From the NCBI RefSeq assembly GCF_013423485.1, contig NZ_JABFFR010000033.1:62001-126000 (forward strand): DNA of 64,000 nucleotides. The letters run 5' to 3'. The notes beneath the pieces are model-generated. The model saw nothing but the letters and a program-made list of their open reading frames with translations. It searched no databases and was not told the origin of the DNA. The DNA is from Azospirillum oleiclasticum (GTDB lineage: Bacteria > Pseudomonadota > Alphaproteobacteria > Azospirillales > Azospirillaceae). Below are positions 7,719-16,474 of the stretch, in pieces. Position numbers and translations under genes: made by a program. How positions within the stretch are numbered: the first letter of the stretch is position 1; each line of letters begins with the position of its first letter.

Positions 7719-7750
7719 CTCCCGTCGCCGCAACGAGCCGGCGGCGGGAG
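7719..7750 (+). promoter_or_regulatory. strong hairpin upstream of the polymerase gene
   Basis: A 12-bp stem (7719-7730 with 7739-7750, one G-T pair) and an eight-base loop lie between the BON gene and the next start. No T-run follows. It could end the BON transcript or form part of the leader of the gene at 7785. Confidence 0.4.
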
Positions 7751-7784
7751 CCTTCCAGGTTCACATGGGCGCGGAAGCGTGACG

Positions 7785-9170
7785 ATGACGGCCAGCACTC
7801 TGCTCTTCCGTTTGCTCCTGGCGCTGGTCGTGCTGGCGCCCGTACCCTTTGCCGCGCAACGTCCCTGGGCCTGGAGCCTGATGGGGGTGACCATCGGCCT
7901 GCTGCTCCTGCTGTGGGGAGCGCTGGTCCTCACCGGGCGCGCGCGCGCGGCGATGCCGATGAGCCGTCTGTGGTTCCCCGCCGTGCCGTTCCTTCTCGTG
8001 CTTTGCTGGGCCGTCCTGCAGACCACCGGGCTGGTGCCCGCGGGGTGGCAGCATCCGTTGTGGGGCGAGGCGGCGCGCGCGTTGAACGCTATGAACGGAT
8101 CCATGGTCGGCAGCATCTCCCTCGACCCATCGATGACGGTGACGGCGGTGCTGCGGCTTGCGACCTACGGCGGTGTCTTCTGGCTCGCCGTGCAGCTCGG
8201 ACGTGAGCGGGCGCGGGCCCGCGAGGCGCTGGTGACGCTCGCGACCGCTGGCATCGCCTACGCGGTCTATGGGCTTGCCGTGCGTTTCGGCGGCTGGGAA
8301 TACATCCTCTGGTACCCGAAATGGGCCTATCATGGTGACGTGACGGCCACCTTCGTCAACCGCAACGCCTATGGTGCGTACGCCGGGATCGGGTTGCTGT
8401 GCTGCGTTGCGCTGTTCGTGCACGGTCTGCGTCCCACCGGCACCGGCGACCGGCGCGCCTTCGACCTTGCCGAGGCGCTGCTCGTGCGGGCGCTTCCCTA
8501 TCTGGCTGGGGGGCTGGTGATCGGGACGGCGCTGCTGCTGTCCCATTCCCGTGGTGCCTTCCTGGCCACCGGGGTCAGCCTGCTGGTTCTGATCGTGGCC
8601 CTGGTGAAGGGGCGGATCCTGCGTCCGGGCGCGGCGTTTCCCGCGGTGGTCGCGCTGCTGGTCGTTGGTTTGTCGAGCGTCATCATCAGTGGCGACGGCA
8701 CCGTCGATCGCCTGTGGCGCATGAACATCGACCAGGAGGGCCGGCCCGACCTGATGCGGCAGACGCTGGTCGCCATCGGTGACGCGCCGTGGACGGGTTA
8801 TGGGCTCGGCGCCTTTCTCCCGGCGTTCCGCCTGTACCGCGACAGCACCCTGGCCGACACCGTCGTGTACGACTTCGCGCACAACGTCCATCTGGAGCTG
8901 GCGATGGATTTGGGGCTTCCCGGCGCGCTCGTCTTCTATGCGGCGATCATCGCGGTGGCGGCAGTCTGCGCGGCGGGGCTGGTGCGCCGGCGGCGCGACC
9001 AAATCCACCCGGCTGTCGCATTGGCGGCGATGACCCTCCTCGGCTTGCACGGCTTGGTCGATTTCAGCGCGCAGATGCCGGCCATCGGCGCCACGTTGGC
9101 GCTGCTGCTCGGCATCGGTTACGCCCAGTCCTGGAACACGGCGGAGCATGGCCGCTCCGCCGACTGGTAA
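7785..9170 (+). CDS. O-antigen ligase/polymerase family protein (Wzy/WaaL type)
   Basis: 461 residues with about ten to twelve hydrophobic segments and a large periplasmic loop in the first half. The Wzy_C signature region is visible as 'LLSHSRGAFLATG' near residue 255. 'MGLPGAL'-like sequence follows ('HNVHLELAMDLGLPGALVFYAAI'), typical of the C-terminal part. The protein would polymerise or ligate undecaprenyl-linked repeat units in the periplasm. ATG 7785 has GGAA eight bases upstream; GTG 7779 is an alternative. This is the second such protein in the cluster (the first is the partial gene at the window start), so one may be polymerase and the other ligase. Confidence 0.83.
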   Translation: MTASTLLFRLLLALVVLAPVPFAAQRPWAWSLMGVTIGLLLLLWGALVLTGRARAAMPMSRLWFPAVPFLLVLCWAVLQTTGLVPAGWQHPLWGEAARALNAMNGSMVGSISLDPSMTVTAVLRLATYGGVFWLAVQLGRERARAREALVTLATAGIAYAVYGLAVRFGGWEYILWYPKWAYHGDVTATFVNRNAYGAYAGIGLLCCVALFVHGLRPTGTGDRRAFDLAEALLVRALPYLAGGLVIGTALLLSHSRGAFLATGVSLLVLIVALVKGRILRPGAAFPAVVALLVVGLSSVIISGDGTVDRLWRMNIDQEGRPDLMRQTLVAIGDAPWTGYGLGAFLPAFRLYRDSTLADTVVYDFAHNVHLELAMDLGLPGALVFYAAIIAVAAVCAAGLVRRRRDQIHPAVALAAMTLLGLHGLVDFSAQMPAIGATLALLLGIGYAQSWNTAEHGRSADW

Positions 9171-9201
9171 CCGGCGGGCGCCAGCGGTTCGGGATTTCAG
9201 T

Positions 9202-9954
9202 TCAGGATTTCGGCCCGTGGACGCGGAGGAAGGCGGCCATGTCCTCTTCGCTCAGGTCGTTGAGCGCATCGCGGACGAAACCGCCGGTGTCGGGCTTCTG
9301 CGACATTGCGGCGACGGTTTCCGGCGACACGACCCAGAGCAGCCGAACCTGACGGCGCAGCAGACCGCGGGTGTCCGGGTCCATCAGCGACAGCAATTCA
9401 AGCCCCAGCTCCAGCCGGGAGGCCATCAGCGCCGGCGCGACCGGTCCGGTCAGCAGCGACAGGCGCAGGGCCGGGATGGCCGCGGCGCGGTCGCCGCGGG
9501 CCACGTGCAGCCACGCCAGCCGCGCCCAGGCGCTGGGCTGGGCAGGTGCCGCGGCCAGCCCGGCTTCCGTCGCCTGTGCCGCCCGGTCCAGAAGCGCCCC
9601 CCGCTCGGGTCCGGGAGGGGTGGCCCGGGCCTGCTGCACGAGCAGGAAACCACGGTCGCCCATGGCCTCGCCATCCGCCGCCCAGCGCTGCGCGGCGTCC
9701 AGATCCGCGGCGGCGGCGGCCAGGCGGTCGGGAGGCGGCGGATGGCCGGCGCGGGCGTCCCAGATCACCGTGCGCGCATCAAGGCTCTCCAGCGCCGCGA
9801 TCAGGCGCGGCGCGCCCAGCCAGACGAGCGCCCCACCGAGCGCCACCGCCACCACGGCGGCGCCAAGCCGCCGCGGCCCCGTGGGGCCGCGGGCGGCGGG
9901 AGGGGCGGCGTCATTCGCCGTAGTAGTCTCGGTAGCGTCCATAATACTGGCCAT
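9202..9954 (-). CDS. membrane-anchored TPR-like protein of unknown function
   Basis: About 250 residues. A basic, proline-rich cytoplasmic start is followed by one membrane segment ('LGAAVVAVALGGALVWLGA', near 32-50) and an Ala/Leu-rich helical periplasmic region with TPR-like pairs ('AQPSAWARLAWLHVARGDRAAAIPALRLSL'). Its start overlaps the 3' end of the BY-kinase gene by up to 44 bases, so the two are translationally coupled; ATG 9942 is an alternative start giving four fewer residues. The location suggests an accessory of the polysaccharide machinery. No named family is recognised. Confidence 0.62.
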   Translation of the reverse strand: MASIMDATETTTANDAAPPAARGPTGPRRLGAAVVAVALGGALVWLGAPRLIAALESLDARTVIWDARAGHPPPPDRLAAAAADLDAAQRWAADGEAMGDRGFLLVQQARATPPGPERGALLDRAAQATEAGLAAAPAQPSAWARLAWLHVARGDRAAAIPALRLSLLTGPVAPALMASRLELGLELLSLMDPDTRGLLRRQVRLLWVVSPETVAAMSQKPDTGGFVRDALNDLSEEDMAAFLRVHGPKS

Positions 9955-12148
9955 AGTCGCCGTATGCGTAGCGGGCGTGCTTGCGCTGGTTCACCTGTGA
10001 CAGGACGATGCCGTGCAGGGGCGCCCGGCCGTCGCGCAGCAGCCGGACGCCGTTGCGGACGGCATCGCGTGCCGTGGAGTTCCATTTGACCAGATAGATC
10101 ACCCGGTCGGCCAGCCGGCCGAGCACGCGGGCGTCGGCGACCGCCAGGACGGGGGCGGAGTCGATCACGATGCGGTCGTACTTCCCCCTGAGGTCGTCAA
10201 GCAGCGCCCGTGCCGTCGGCTCGCTGATCAGATCGGCCACGTTCGCCAGGTGACCGGCCGGCAGGAAGTCGAGTCCCGGCGCCGCATCGCGAATCACCAC
10301 ATCCTCGAAGGCGGCACTCCCCGACAGCACCTGGACGAGGCCCTCGGCGTTCGGCCGGCCGAGCATCGTGTGCATGCGCGGGCGGTGCACGTCACCGTCG
10401 ATCAGCAGGACGCGCTCGTTCGTCTTGGTGAACATGATGGCCAGGCTGAGCGCCAGGAAGGTCTTCCCCTCCTTCGGGATGGAGGAGGTGAGAACCAGAA
10501 TCCGCGGCCTTGCGGCCCCGTCGCCGATGCCGACGTCCAGCGAGATGCGCAGACTGCGCACGGCGTCGGCGAGCACGGATCGCGGTCGCTCGGTCACGTC
10601 CTGCACGAGCCGGTCGGTGCGTCCGCGGTGGACGGGGACCAGCGCGACCGTCGGCAGGCCGGAAATCTCCTCCGCCTCGTCGGAGGAGCGGACGGCGTTG
10701 TCGAGATGGTCGAGAAGGAAGACGAGCACGATCGCCAGCGACACCGCGCTGACCATGGACATCACCGCCGCGCGCCGCGGGAAGGCCGGGGACGTCGGCG
10801 CATCGGGGCGGGCGATGACACGGGCGTTGACCCGCTTCACCCGGTCCTGCTCGGCGTCGCGCTTGAAGCGGGCCAGGAACGCCTCGTACAACTCGCGCGT
10901 GGCCTCCGCCTGCCGTTCCAGCTCGCGCAGGCGGATTTCCGCCTCGCCAGCGACGTTGGAGCGCTGGCGCACCCCGTCCAGCTCCTTCTCCAGGGTGCGT
11001 AGTCCGGCGGCGGACACATCCACGTCGTTGGCGATGGACGCGGCGATCTTCTCGATCTCGCCACCGATCTTGCTGCGAAGCTCCGTCAGGTCGGCCCGGT
11101 AGGCCACCATGCGCGGATGGCGTTCGCCGTAGGTCTTGATCGCCTCGGACATCTCGCGCGTCAGGGCGGTTTCCTGCTCGCGCAGGCGCTGGATCAGGGA
11201 GGACTGGAGGACTTCGCTGGACGTCTCCATGCTGCCACGCGACCGCAGCAGTTGCCGCACCTGGTCCAGCCGCGCCTGCTTCTGCGCCAGTTCGGAGCGG
11301 GCGATCACGATCCGGGTGTTCAGCTCGGAGAGTTGCTGGTCGGTGACCGTCGTCTGCCGTTCGCCCTTGCGCCGCAGGTTGTTGGCCGCGCGGAACTCCT
11401 CGACCGCGGAATCGGTGGCGTTCACGTCACGCCGCAGGCCCTCCAGCCGCTCGCCGAGCCAGCTCGTCAGGCGTCGCGCGTCGTCGAAGCTCGCCTCCAG
11501 GCGGTCGAGCATGTAGAGCTCCACCACCGTGTTGGCGATCAGCGCCGCCTTCTTCGGGTCCTCGGACGTGAAATGCACCGTCACGATGAAGGATCGCCGC
11601 TGCATGCGGGCGTCGAGCCGGGTCAGGAAGGTCCGAACGACCATCGATCGCACCACGTCGTCGGACGCCACATCGGATGTCCGCCTGCTCGTCGCCGGAT
11701 CCGGTGAGCGGGACAGCGCGACCAGCCACGTCAACGGGTTCGCCCAGGCGATGATCCGGTCGATCGGACGCGGCTCGCGCAGCATCGGATTGAATTCCGG
11801 GTCTCGATCGAGCTGGAGCTTGTCGACCACCCGGTAGGCCAGCATGGAGGAGGCGATGACCTCCGCCTCGGTGTTGACCACGTTTTCCGTCACGCGGAAG
11901 CCGAAATCCCGGCGCTGGTCGGCCAGCGCGTCGGTGGCTTCCGGCCCCTCGATCAGCACCTCAGCCTCGGCGGTGTAGAGCGGGACGGTCTGCTGCAGCA
12001 CGAGCACGGTCGGCACGATGGCCAGCAGCCACGTGCCGAGCACCAGGAACTTGCCGCGCCAGAGCACACGCCACAACCAGCGGAGGGTGTGGCGCATATG
12101 CTCGCCCATGACGAGCGTGCTGGTGGACAGCGATTCGCGGTCGGTCAT
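9911..12148 (-). CDS. polysaccharide co-polymerase / BY-kinase (Wzc-type)
   Basis: 745 residues. The N-terminal Wzz domain is flanked by a membrane segment near residues 35-57 and another near 470. A long coiled-coil periplasmic region lies between them ('LSELNTRIVIARSELAQKQARLDQVRQLL' region). The cytoplasmic CpsD/CapB-type kinase follows, with Walker A 'SSIPKEGKT' (about 555-563) and A' 'VLLIDGDVHRP' (about 580-590). The C-terminus carries eight tyrosines in 17 residues (727-743), the autophosphorylation cluster. The enzyme controls chain length and export of exopolysaccharide, with phosphorylation cycling. It follows the outer-membrane barrel gene by 51 bases on the same strand. Confidence 0.95.
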   Translation of the reverse strand: MTDRESLSTSTLVMGEHMRHTLRWLWRVLWRGKFLVLGTWLLAIVPTVLVLQQTVPLYTAEAEVLIEGPEATDALADQRRDFGFRVTENVVNTEAEVIASSMLAYRVVDKLQLDRDPEFNPMLREPRPIDRIIAWANPLTWLVALSRSPDPATSRRTSDVASDDVVRSMVVRTFLTRLDARMQRRSFIVTVHFTSEDPKKAALIANTVVELYMLDRLEASFDDARRLTSWLGERLEGLRRDVNATDSAVEEFRAANNLRRKGERQTTVTDQQLSELNTRIVIARSELAQKQARLDQVRQLLRSRGSMETSSEVLQSSLIQRLREQETALTREMSEAIKTYGERHPRMVAYRADLTELRSKIGGEIEKIAASIANDVDVSAAGLRTLEKELDGVRQRSNVAGEAEIRLRELERQAEATRELYEAFLARFKRDAEQDRVKRVNARVIARPDAPTSPAFPRRAAVMSMVSAVSLAIVLVFLLDHLDNAVRSSDEAEEISGLPTVALVPVHRGRTDRLVQDVTERPRSVLADAVRSLRISLDVGIGDGAARPRILVLTSSIPKEGKTFLALSLAIMFTKTNERVLLIDGDVHRPRMHTMLGRPNAEGLVQVLSGSAAFEDVVIRDAAPGLDFLPAGHLANVADLISEPTARALLDDLRGKYDRIVIDSAPVLAVADARVLGRLADRVIYLVKWNSTARDAVRNGVRLLRDGRAPLHGIVLSQVNQRKHARYAYGDYGQYYGRYRDYYGE

Positions 12149-12199
12149 CGAGCCATCACCCTGCGGAAGGAGCGCGGACCGGCAGCCGGTCCGCGTTGA

Positions 12200-13588
12200 T
12201 CACATCCGCAGCCCGAAACGCACGGACAGCACGCCCTGCCCGTAGCTTTGCCCATCGATTTCGGAGTTGCGGCGCCGGTAGCCGATCTCACTCCCGACAT
12301 AGTACTCGGGCGCCAGAGCGTAAATGACGCGGGCGCGGGCTTCATACGTCACACTCGCCTGATTGATGCCCTCGTACTCGTCATAATTGACGCTGCCGTA
12401 ACCGGTGAGGACAATGTTGCGCTGATATTCGTGACGAACGAGGACGCTGGCGCCGCTGCGGATCATGGCCGAGGCCAGGTTGGTCGTGGTTTCCTGCACC
12501 GTACGCTCGATCGACGGCACCACCACGGTGATCCGGCTGGGCGTCCAGTTGAAGGTCGCCTTGAAGGAGAGGCCGCTCGGATCCTTGTAGCGCGGGTCCT
12601 CGTAATCCTGCTTCAGGTAACCGACCAGGAAATCGCCGCGGACGAGCTGGCTGATGTCGAGCCCGATGCCGGTCTCCACACGGTAGCCGCTGCTGCTGCG
12701 GTTGAACCCCGCATCATCGAGGCGCGAATCATACTCCCGCTTGTTCGCCGAGGCTTCGACCACGGCGAGATAGCCGGGAAACATCTCGTAGGAACCGCGG
12801 CCAAGCGCCTGATACTCCCACCGGTTCCGGTCGCCGTTGTTGATGGTGACGCCGTTGGAGGCATCGACATCCTCGAAGATGCGGCGCGCGGCGGAGAACT
12901 CGCCACCGAAGGTGTAGCGTCCCGTCTGGTACTTGGTGCCGACGCGGTTGATCGTACCGAAGGTGAGGGTCGGCTTTTCGCCGCCGACGTCATCCGGGCT
13001 GCCGCGATCCTCGGACCGGCGGAAATTCTCCGAAAAGGCGTTCACCTCCCAGTTCCGCTCGATGTCGTAGCGCCCGTCGATCAGCGCCACCGCGTCGAGA
13101 TGGTTGTCCGAGGTGTATTCGCGGAACAGGAACTGCTCCACCCGGCCGGTGAAGTTCAGCGCGTGGTTCGAGAAGCGCGAGCGCAGGCGGAATTCCGGCG
13201 CGATGCGCGCGACGAAATCGCCCTTCTGGCTGGATTCCTGGGCGAAGACGTTGGTGTTGTAGGTCAACTCGTTCTCGATCTGCGGCAGCAGAAGGAAGCT
13301 GCCGAGGTCGATGCCCTTGGGCTGATAGGAATCATCGACCCGCTCGGAATCACCCTTGCCCTGGTCGTCGGACGCGTCGTCCGACGATCCCGTCACCTTC
13401 GCCGCGCCGGATCCGGGCCGCCGCACATCCTCGCGCGTCTGTGCGTACGACGGGGACGCCGCAAGAAGGGCGACCATCGCCACCCCGAGAAGCGCCCAGC
13501 TGCCGACCCGCCGATGCCTTTTATGCTTGATCACCGACGCGGATTTCTGCCCGATCGGAGCAATTAAACAGTCGGTCGGCATCCTCAT
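12200..13588 (-). CDS. outer-membrane beta-barrel protein of the exopolysaccharide cluster
   Basis: A secreted protein of about 462 residues. A basic stretch and hydrophobic core ('SWALLGVAMVALLAASPSYAQ') form the signal, followed by an acidic linker and then repeated amphipathic strands rich in aromatic residues that end in '...GVLSVRFGLRM'. The terminal alternating pattern is that of an outer-membrane barrel (OMP_b-brl_2-like). Barrel proteins of this type sit beside Wzc in many alphaproteobacterial exopolysaccharide loci and may form or assist the export channel. The start is uncertain: the frame opens at 13672, ATG 13588 or 13582 is more plausible, and the palindrome at 13639-13652 would then be upstream. 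Confidence 0.78.
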   Translation of the reverse strand: MRMPTDCLIAPIGQKSASVIKHKRHRRVGSWALLGVAMVALLAASPSYAQTREDVRRPGSGAAKVTGSSDDASDDQGKGDSERVDDSYQPKGIDLGSFLLLPQIENELTYNTNVFAQESSQKGDFVARIAPEFRLRSRFSNHALNFTGRVEQFLFREYTSDNHLDAVALIDGRYDIERNWEVNAFSENFRRSEDRGSPDDVGGEKPTLTFGTINRVGTKYQTGRYTFGGEFSAARRIFEDVDASNGVTINNGDRNRWEYQALGRGSYEMFPGYLAVVEASANKREYDSRLDDAGFNRSSSGYRVETGIGLDISQLVRGDFLVGYLKQDYEDPRYKDPSGLSFKATFNWTPSRITVVVPSIERTVQETTTNLASAMIRSGASVLVRHEYQRNIVLTGYGSVNYDEYEGINQASVTYEARARVIYALAPEYYVGSEIGYRRRNSEIDGQSYGQGVLSVRFGLRM

Positions 13589-13638
13589 CGCGCTCTTACC
13601 CCAGTTATCGGCCGTCTGCCCGGTTCTGGATACCACCA

Positions 13639-13652
13639 TGGAGCTAGCTCCA
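13639..13652. promoter_or_regulatory. 14-bp perfect palindrome upstream of the barrel-kinase operon
   Basis: TGGAGCTAGCTCCA is fully self-complementary and lies about 50 bases upstream of the preferred barrel-protein start, in a relatively AT-rich region following the phosphatase gene. It is a candidate operator for the operon that encodes the barrel, the BY-kinase and its overlapping partner. Confidence 0.4.
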
Positions 13653-13735
13653 GAAACAGAAAATTGCATCAAACGAATGCATATCGTCGCATGCGTGTTG
13701 TAGTTTCTATTCGCGTCGGAAGTCTTTCGGATTTT

Positions 13736-14530
13736 TTATGTCCAGCGTTGCAGGAAGCGCACGGATTGCCCGACCAGGACCACGGCGGTCAGTCTGCCGG
13801 TTGCATAGGCACCGGTGTCGATGCCTATCCGGTTATGGCGAACCTCCGGCGAGTCGACGATGGTATGGCCGTGGACGATCACCTTCTCGTGCCGTGCGCC
13901 CGAGTCCAGGAAGGGCGTACGAATCCAGAGCAGATCGCGCGGATCCTGGTCTTCCAGCGTTCGGTGGGGACGGATGCCGGCGTGGACGAACGCGTAGTCG
14001 CCGTAGACCGCCCAGTGTTCCAGCCGGCGGAGGAAGTCGAGATGGTCGTCGGGAAGACGGGTGCCGAGCAGGTCGCGCAGGACCCGGCAGCGGCCGGCGT
14101 CCGCGACCGCCACCGAGGCGCGCACACCGTAGCTCCCCAGCGTCTCCGCCCCGCCGAAACGCAGCCAATCCATGGACGCCGCCGGGTTGTCGATGAAGCC
14201 GAGCATCGCCTCCTCGTGGTTCCCCTTGAGGAACCGCACCGTGAAACCGGGCAGCGGATCGTCGAGAAGGCGTTCGATCACCCCACGGCTGTCGGGGCCG
14301 CGATCGACGTAGTCCCCGAGGAACACCGCGACCGGCGAGAGCCCCTCCTGACGGCGCGCATCCTCGAGGATGTCGTTCAGCAGGCCGTCGAGCAGTGCCC
14401 GTTCACCATGCACGTCGCCGATCGCGTACAGCACGAATCCGTCCGGGACGCAAGGGGGCGAAGCCGCCGCTTCGCGCATGCGGCGAAGCGAGGCGGCCCA
14501 TGCCAGCATCGGTGCGAACAGGGAGGCCAT
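13736..14530 (-). CDS. metallophosphoesterase (serine/threonine-phosphatase-like)
   Basis: 264 residues with the complete PPP-family metal-site motifs: 'GDVHG' (38-42), 'GDYVDRG' and 'GNHE', with later histidines in 'FVHAGI' and 'VIVHGHT'. These bind two divalent metals and hydrolyse phosphate esters. Bacterial homologues of this size include Ser/Thr phosphatases and symmetrical Ap4A hydrolases; the 'HGHT' and 'IDTGAYATGRL' ending is common in the PrpA-like phosphatase group. It lies between the BY-kinase operon and the export lipoprotein gene, so it might act on a cluster component, but the substrate cannot be read from the sequence. Confidence 0.88.
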   Translation of the reverse strand: MASLFAPMLAWAASLRRMREAAASPPCVPDGFVLYAIGDVHGERALLDGLLNDILEDARRQEGLSPVAVFLGDYVDRGPDSRGVIERLLDDPLPGFTVRFLKGNHEEAMLGFIDNPAASMDWLRFGGAETLGSYGVRASVAVADAGRCRVLRDLLGTRLPDDHLDFLRRLEHWAVYGDYAFVHAGIRPHRTLEDQDPRDLLWIRTPFLDSGARHEKVIVHGHTIVDSPEVRHNRIGIDTGAYATGRLTAVVLVGQSVRFLQRWT

Positions 14531-14667
14531 GACAATTCTCAGGCACGCCGGGTCGGGATTGATCTGATCGAGGAAGTTGCATAATCGGAGCGACAGGGGC
14601 TAGGGATATTCGGGGGCGAGAGGCCCCATGGCCATTGTTCAACGATCACCGGAGGCACCGCCCGCTC

Positions 14668-15270
14668 ATGAAGTTCGCCCGTCAGAGAAGCGCCCGAAGC
14701 GCGATCGCAGCGACCATCGCGATCATCATGGCCGTGCTCGGAGGCTGTTCGACCACGGTCGGCGAGTTTCCCAGCGAGCCGGCCCCGGCGATCGCCGTCA
14801 ACCCGACCGAGGGCTATCTGCTGGAGCCCGGCAACCGCGTGCGGGTGATCGTCTTCAACGAGACCAACCTGTCCGGCGACTTCACCGTCGATCCGATCGG
14901 CAACATCGCGCTGCCGCTCATCGGCAATGTCCCGGCCAGCGGCATCACCGCGAAGGCGCTTGCCAAGCGGATCGCCGACATGCTGAAGCGCGACGCCTAC
15001 ATGCAGGATCCCAGCGTCGCGGTGGAGGTGCAGACCTTCCGCCCCTTCTACGTCCTGGGCGAGGTGAGACAGCCCGGCGAATTCCCCTACACCACCGGAC
15101 TGACGGTGCTGAGCGCCATCGCCCGTGCGGGCGGCTACGACTATCGCGCGCGCCAGGGCGAGGTTGTGCTGGTGCGACTGGTCGGTGGCGACCAGAAGGA
15201 ATACCGGGCGACCGAGCGGACGCCGATCCTGCCGGGCGACATCGTGAAGGTGCTGGAACGCCGCTTCTGA
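14668..15270 (+). CDS. polysaccharide export lipoprotein (Wza/OPX family)
   Basis: 200 residues. The signal ends with lipobox LGGC, so the protein is lipid-anchored. The poly_export domain starts 'GYLLEPGNRVRVIVFNE' and has 'DPIGNIALPLIG'; a SLBB-like region follows ('FYVLGEVRQPGEFPY', 'TVLSAIARAGGY'). It lacks a long C-terminal membrane helix, so it is a short OPX protein that probably cooperates with a separate outer-membrane barrel such as the one at 12200. ATG 14668 has GGAGG 12 bases upstream; an upstream TTG is unlikely. It is transcribed divergently from the phosphatase. Confidence 0.93.
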   Translation: MKFARQRSARSAIAATIAIIMAVLGGCSTTVGEFPSEPAPAIAVNPTEGYLLEPGNRVRVIVFNETNLSGDFTVDPIGNIALPLIGNVPASGITAKALAKRIADMLKRDAYMQDPSVAVEVQTFRPFYVLGEVRQPGEFPYTTGLTVLSAIARAGGYDYRARQGEVVLVRLVGGDQKEYRATERTPILPGDIVKVLERRF

Positions 15271-15280
15271 GCGGCGTTTT
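15259..15280 (+). terminator. intrinsic terminator of the export lipoprotein gene
   Basis: CGCCGC 15259-15264 and GCGGCG 15271-15276 form a perfect 6-bp stem whose loop (TTCTGA) contains the stop codon, followed by TTTT 15277-15280. Confidence 0.75.
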
Positions 15281-15296
15281 ACCGGGTGGCCAAGGC

Positions 15297-15315
15297 GGGG
15301 GCGGTCACCGCCCCC
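15297..15315. terminator. symmetrical hairpin between convergent genes
   Basis: GGGGGCGG 15297-15304 pairs perfectly with CCGCCCCC 15308-15315 around a three-base loop. It sits 11 bases beyond the stop of the minus-strand repeat-protein gene and can end transcription from either side, although T-runs are short (ACTTT on the plus strand). Confidence 0.55.
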
Positions 15316-15325
15316 ACTTTCATCG

Positions 15326-16474
15326 TCAGGTCGGGCTGCCCTGCGTGAAGATGCTTTCCTCACGAACGGGGTTGTTGTTGTTCTGGTTGTTGTTGTCTTG
15401 GTTGTTCGTGGTGTTCTGATTGTTCTGTGCCTGCTGCTGCTGGTTCTGTTGATTGGTCGTCTGCTGGGTTGTGGTGGTTGTGGTGGTCGGCTGCGTGCTC
15501 TGCGGCGCGCCGGGGATGGTGGTGGAGGCCTGGACCTGACCGGCCAGGATCGCGTTCACCTGGGCGCCGTTGCTGGCATTGACGGAGCTGAGGTTCTGGG
15601 CGTTGCTGGCCTGGTTCAGCGTCTGGACCACGGACTGGGTGGCGGCCGGAGCCGCGGCCGACACGGTCTGGCTGGAGACCGCGGCGTAGGAGTTCGCCAT
15701 CACCTGGATGGCGCCGGACGGCGACACCTGATAGACGGTGGGATTGCTGATCACCTGGGCCACGGCGGTCGCCATCCCCGCGACTCCCACCGGCGCGACC
15801 CGTTGGGCGTCGGGGTTGACCATGATGCGGGCGGCGGTCGTGACCACCTGGAAGGTCTGGTTCGGGGAGGACTGCACCACCGGCTGCGCACGAACCGTCT
15901 GCACCGCGGAGGCGGCAAGCTGAACCGCGGCCGCCGGGTTGATGTTCAGGACGCGTTCGGCGGCGGACACGGCCTGCGCTGCGACCTGGGCGACCATGGT
16001 CGGGTTGTTGGTCGTCGCCGCGGCACTCAGCGTCGCCGCGGCCAGCCCGGCGGCGGCCTCGGGCAGGGTGTTCTGCACCGGCGGGGACACGAAGATGCGG
16101 GCCGCGGTGGTCAGCACGCTTTCGGTCTGCTGCGGGGAGGTGGTCTGCACGGTCGTGTTGCGCACCGACTCGACCGCGGCGGCGGCCGCCTGGATGGCGG
16201 CCTGCGGGTTGGTCTGCACCAGCCGCTCGGCGGCGACCACCACCTGGGTCGCCAGCACCGCGGCCCGTTGCGGGTTGCCGCCGCTCAGCGTGTCGATGGC
16301 CTGGCGCACCTGTTGGGGATTGCCGGTCAGGATGGCGGCCTGCAACGCTGGGGGGAGGGGGGCCTGCGCGGCCGCACCGGGTGCGTTGCCGCCCTGTTGC
16401 GCCAGGGCCGGGACGCCAAGACCGGTGACCGCGACGACCGCAGCGATCCCCGCCACCCACTTCATCCGCTTCAT
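15326..16474 (-). CDS. secreted Ala-rich repeat protein with Gln/Asn-rich tail
   Basis: 382 residues. The start at 16474 is fixed by GGGAGG six bases upstream. A signal peptide ends near ALA25-Q26. The mature part contains two copies of an approximately 90-residue repeat (67-156 and 157-243), with a partial third (244-268). Each starts at an NP pair and includes '..ERLVQTNP/ERVLNINP', 'AVESVR/AVQTVR' and 'TTAARI'. Residues 325-368 are almost only T, Q and N, then a short charged end (VREESIFTQGSPT). No family is recognised. Export and position beside exopolysaccharide genes suggest a cell-surface or matrix protein; the Q/N tract is of the kind that can aggregate. Confidence 0.78.
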   Translation of the reverse strand: MKRMKWVAGIAAVVAVTGLGVPALAQQGGNAPGAAAQAPLPPALQAAILTGNPQQVRQAIDTLSGGNPQRAAVLATQVVVAAERLVQTNPQAAIQAAAAAVESVRNTTVQTTSPQQTESVLTTAARIFVSPPVQNTLPEAAAGLAAATLSAAATTNNPTMVAQVAAQAVSAAERVLNINPAAAVQLAASAVQTVRAQPVVQSSPNQTFQVVTTAARIMVNPDAQRVAPVGVAGMATAVAQVISNPTVYQVSPSGAIQVMANSYAAVSSQTVSAAAPAATQSVVQTLNQASNAQNLSSVNASNGAQVNAILAGQVQASTTIPGAPQSTQPTTTTTTTQQTTNQQNQQQQAQNNQNTTNNQDNNNQNNNNPVREESIFTQGSPT

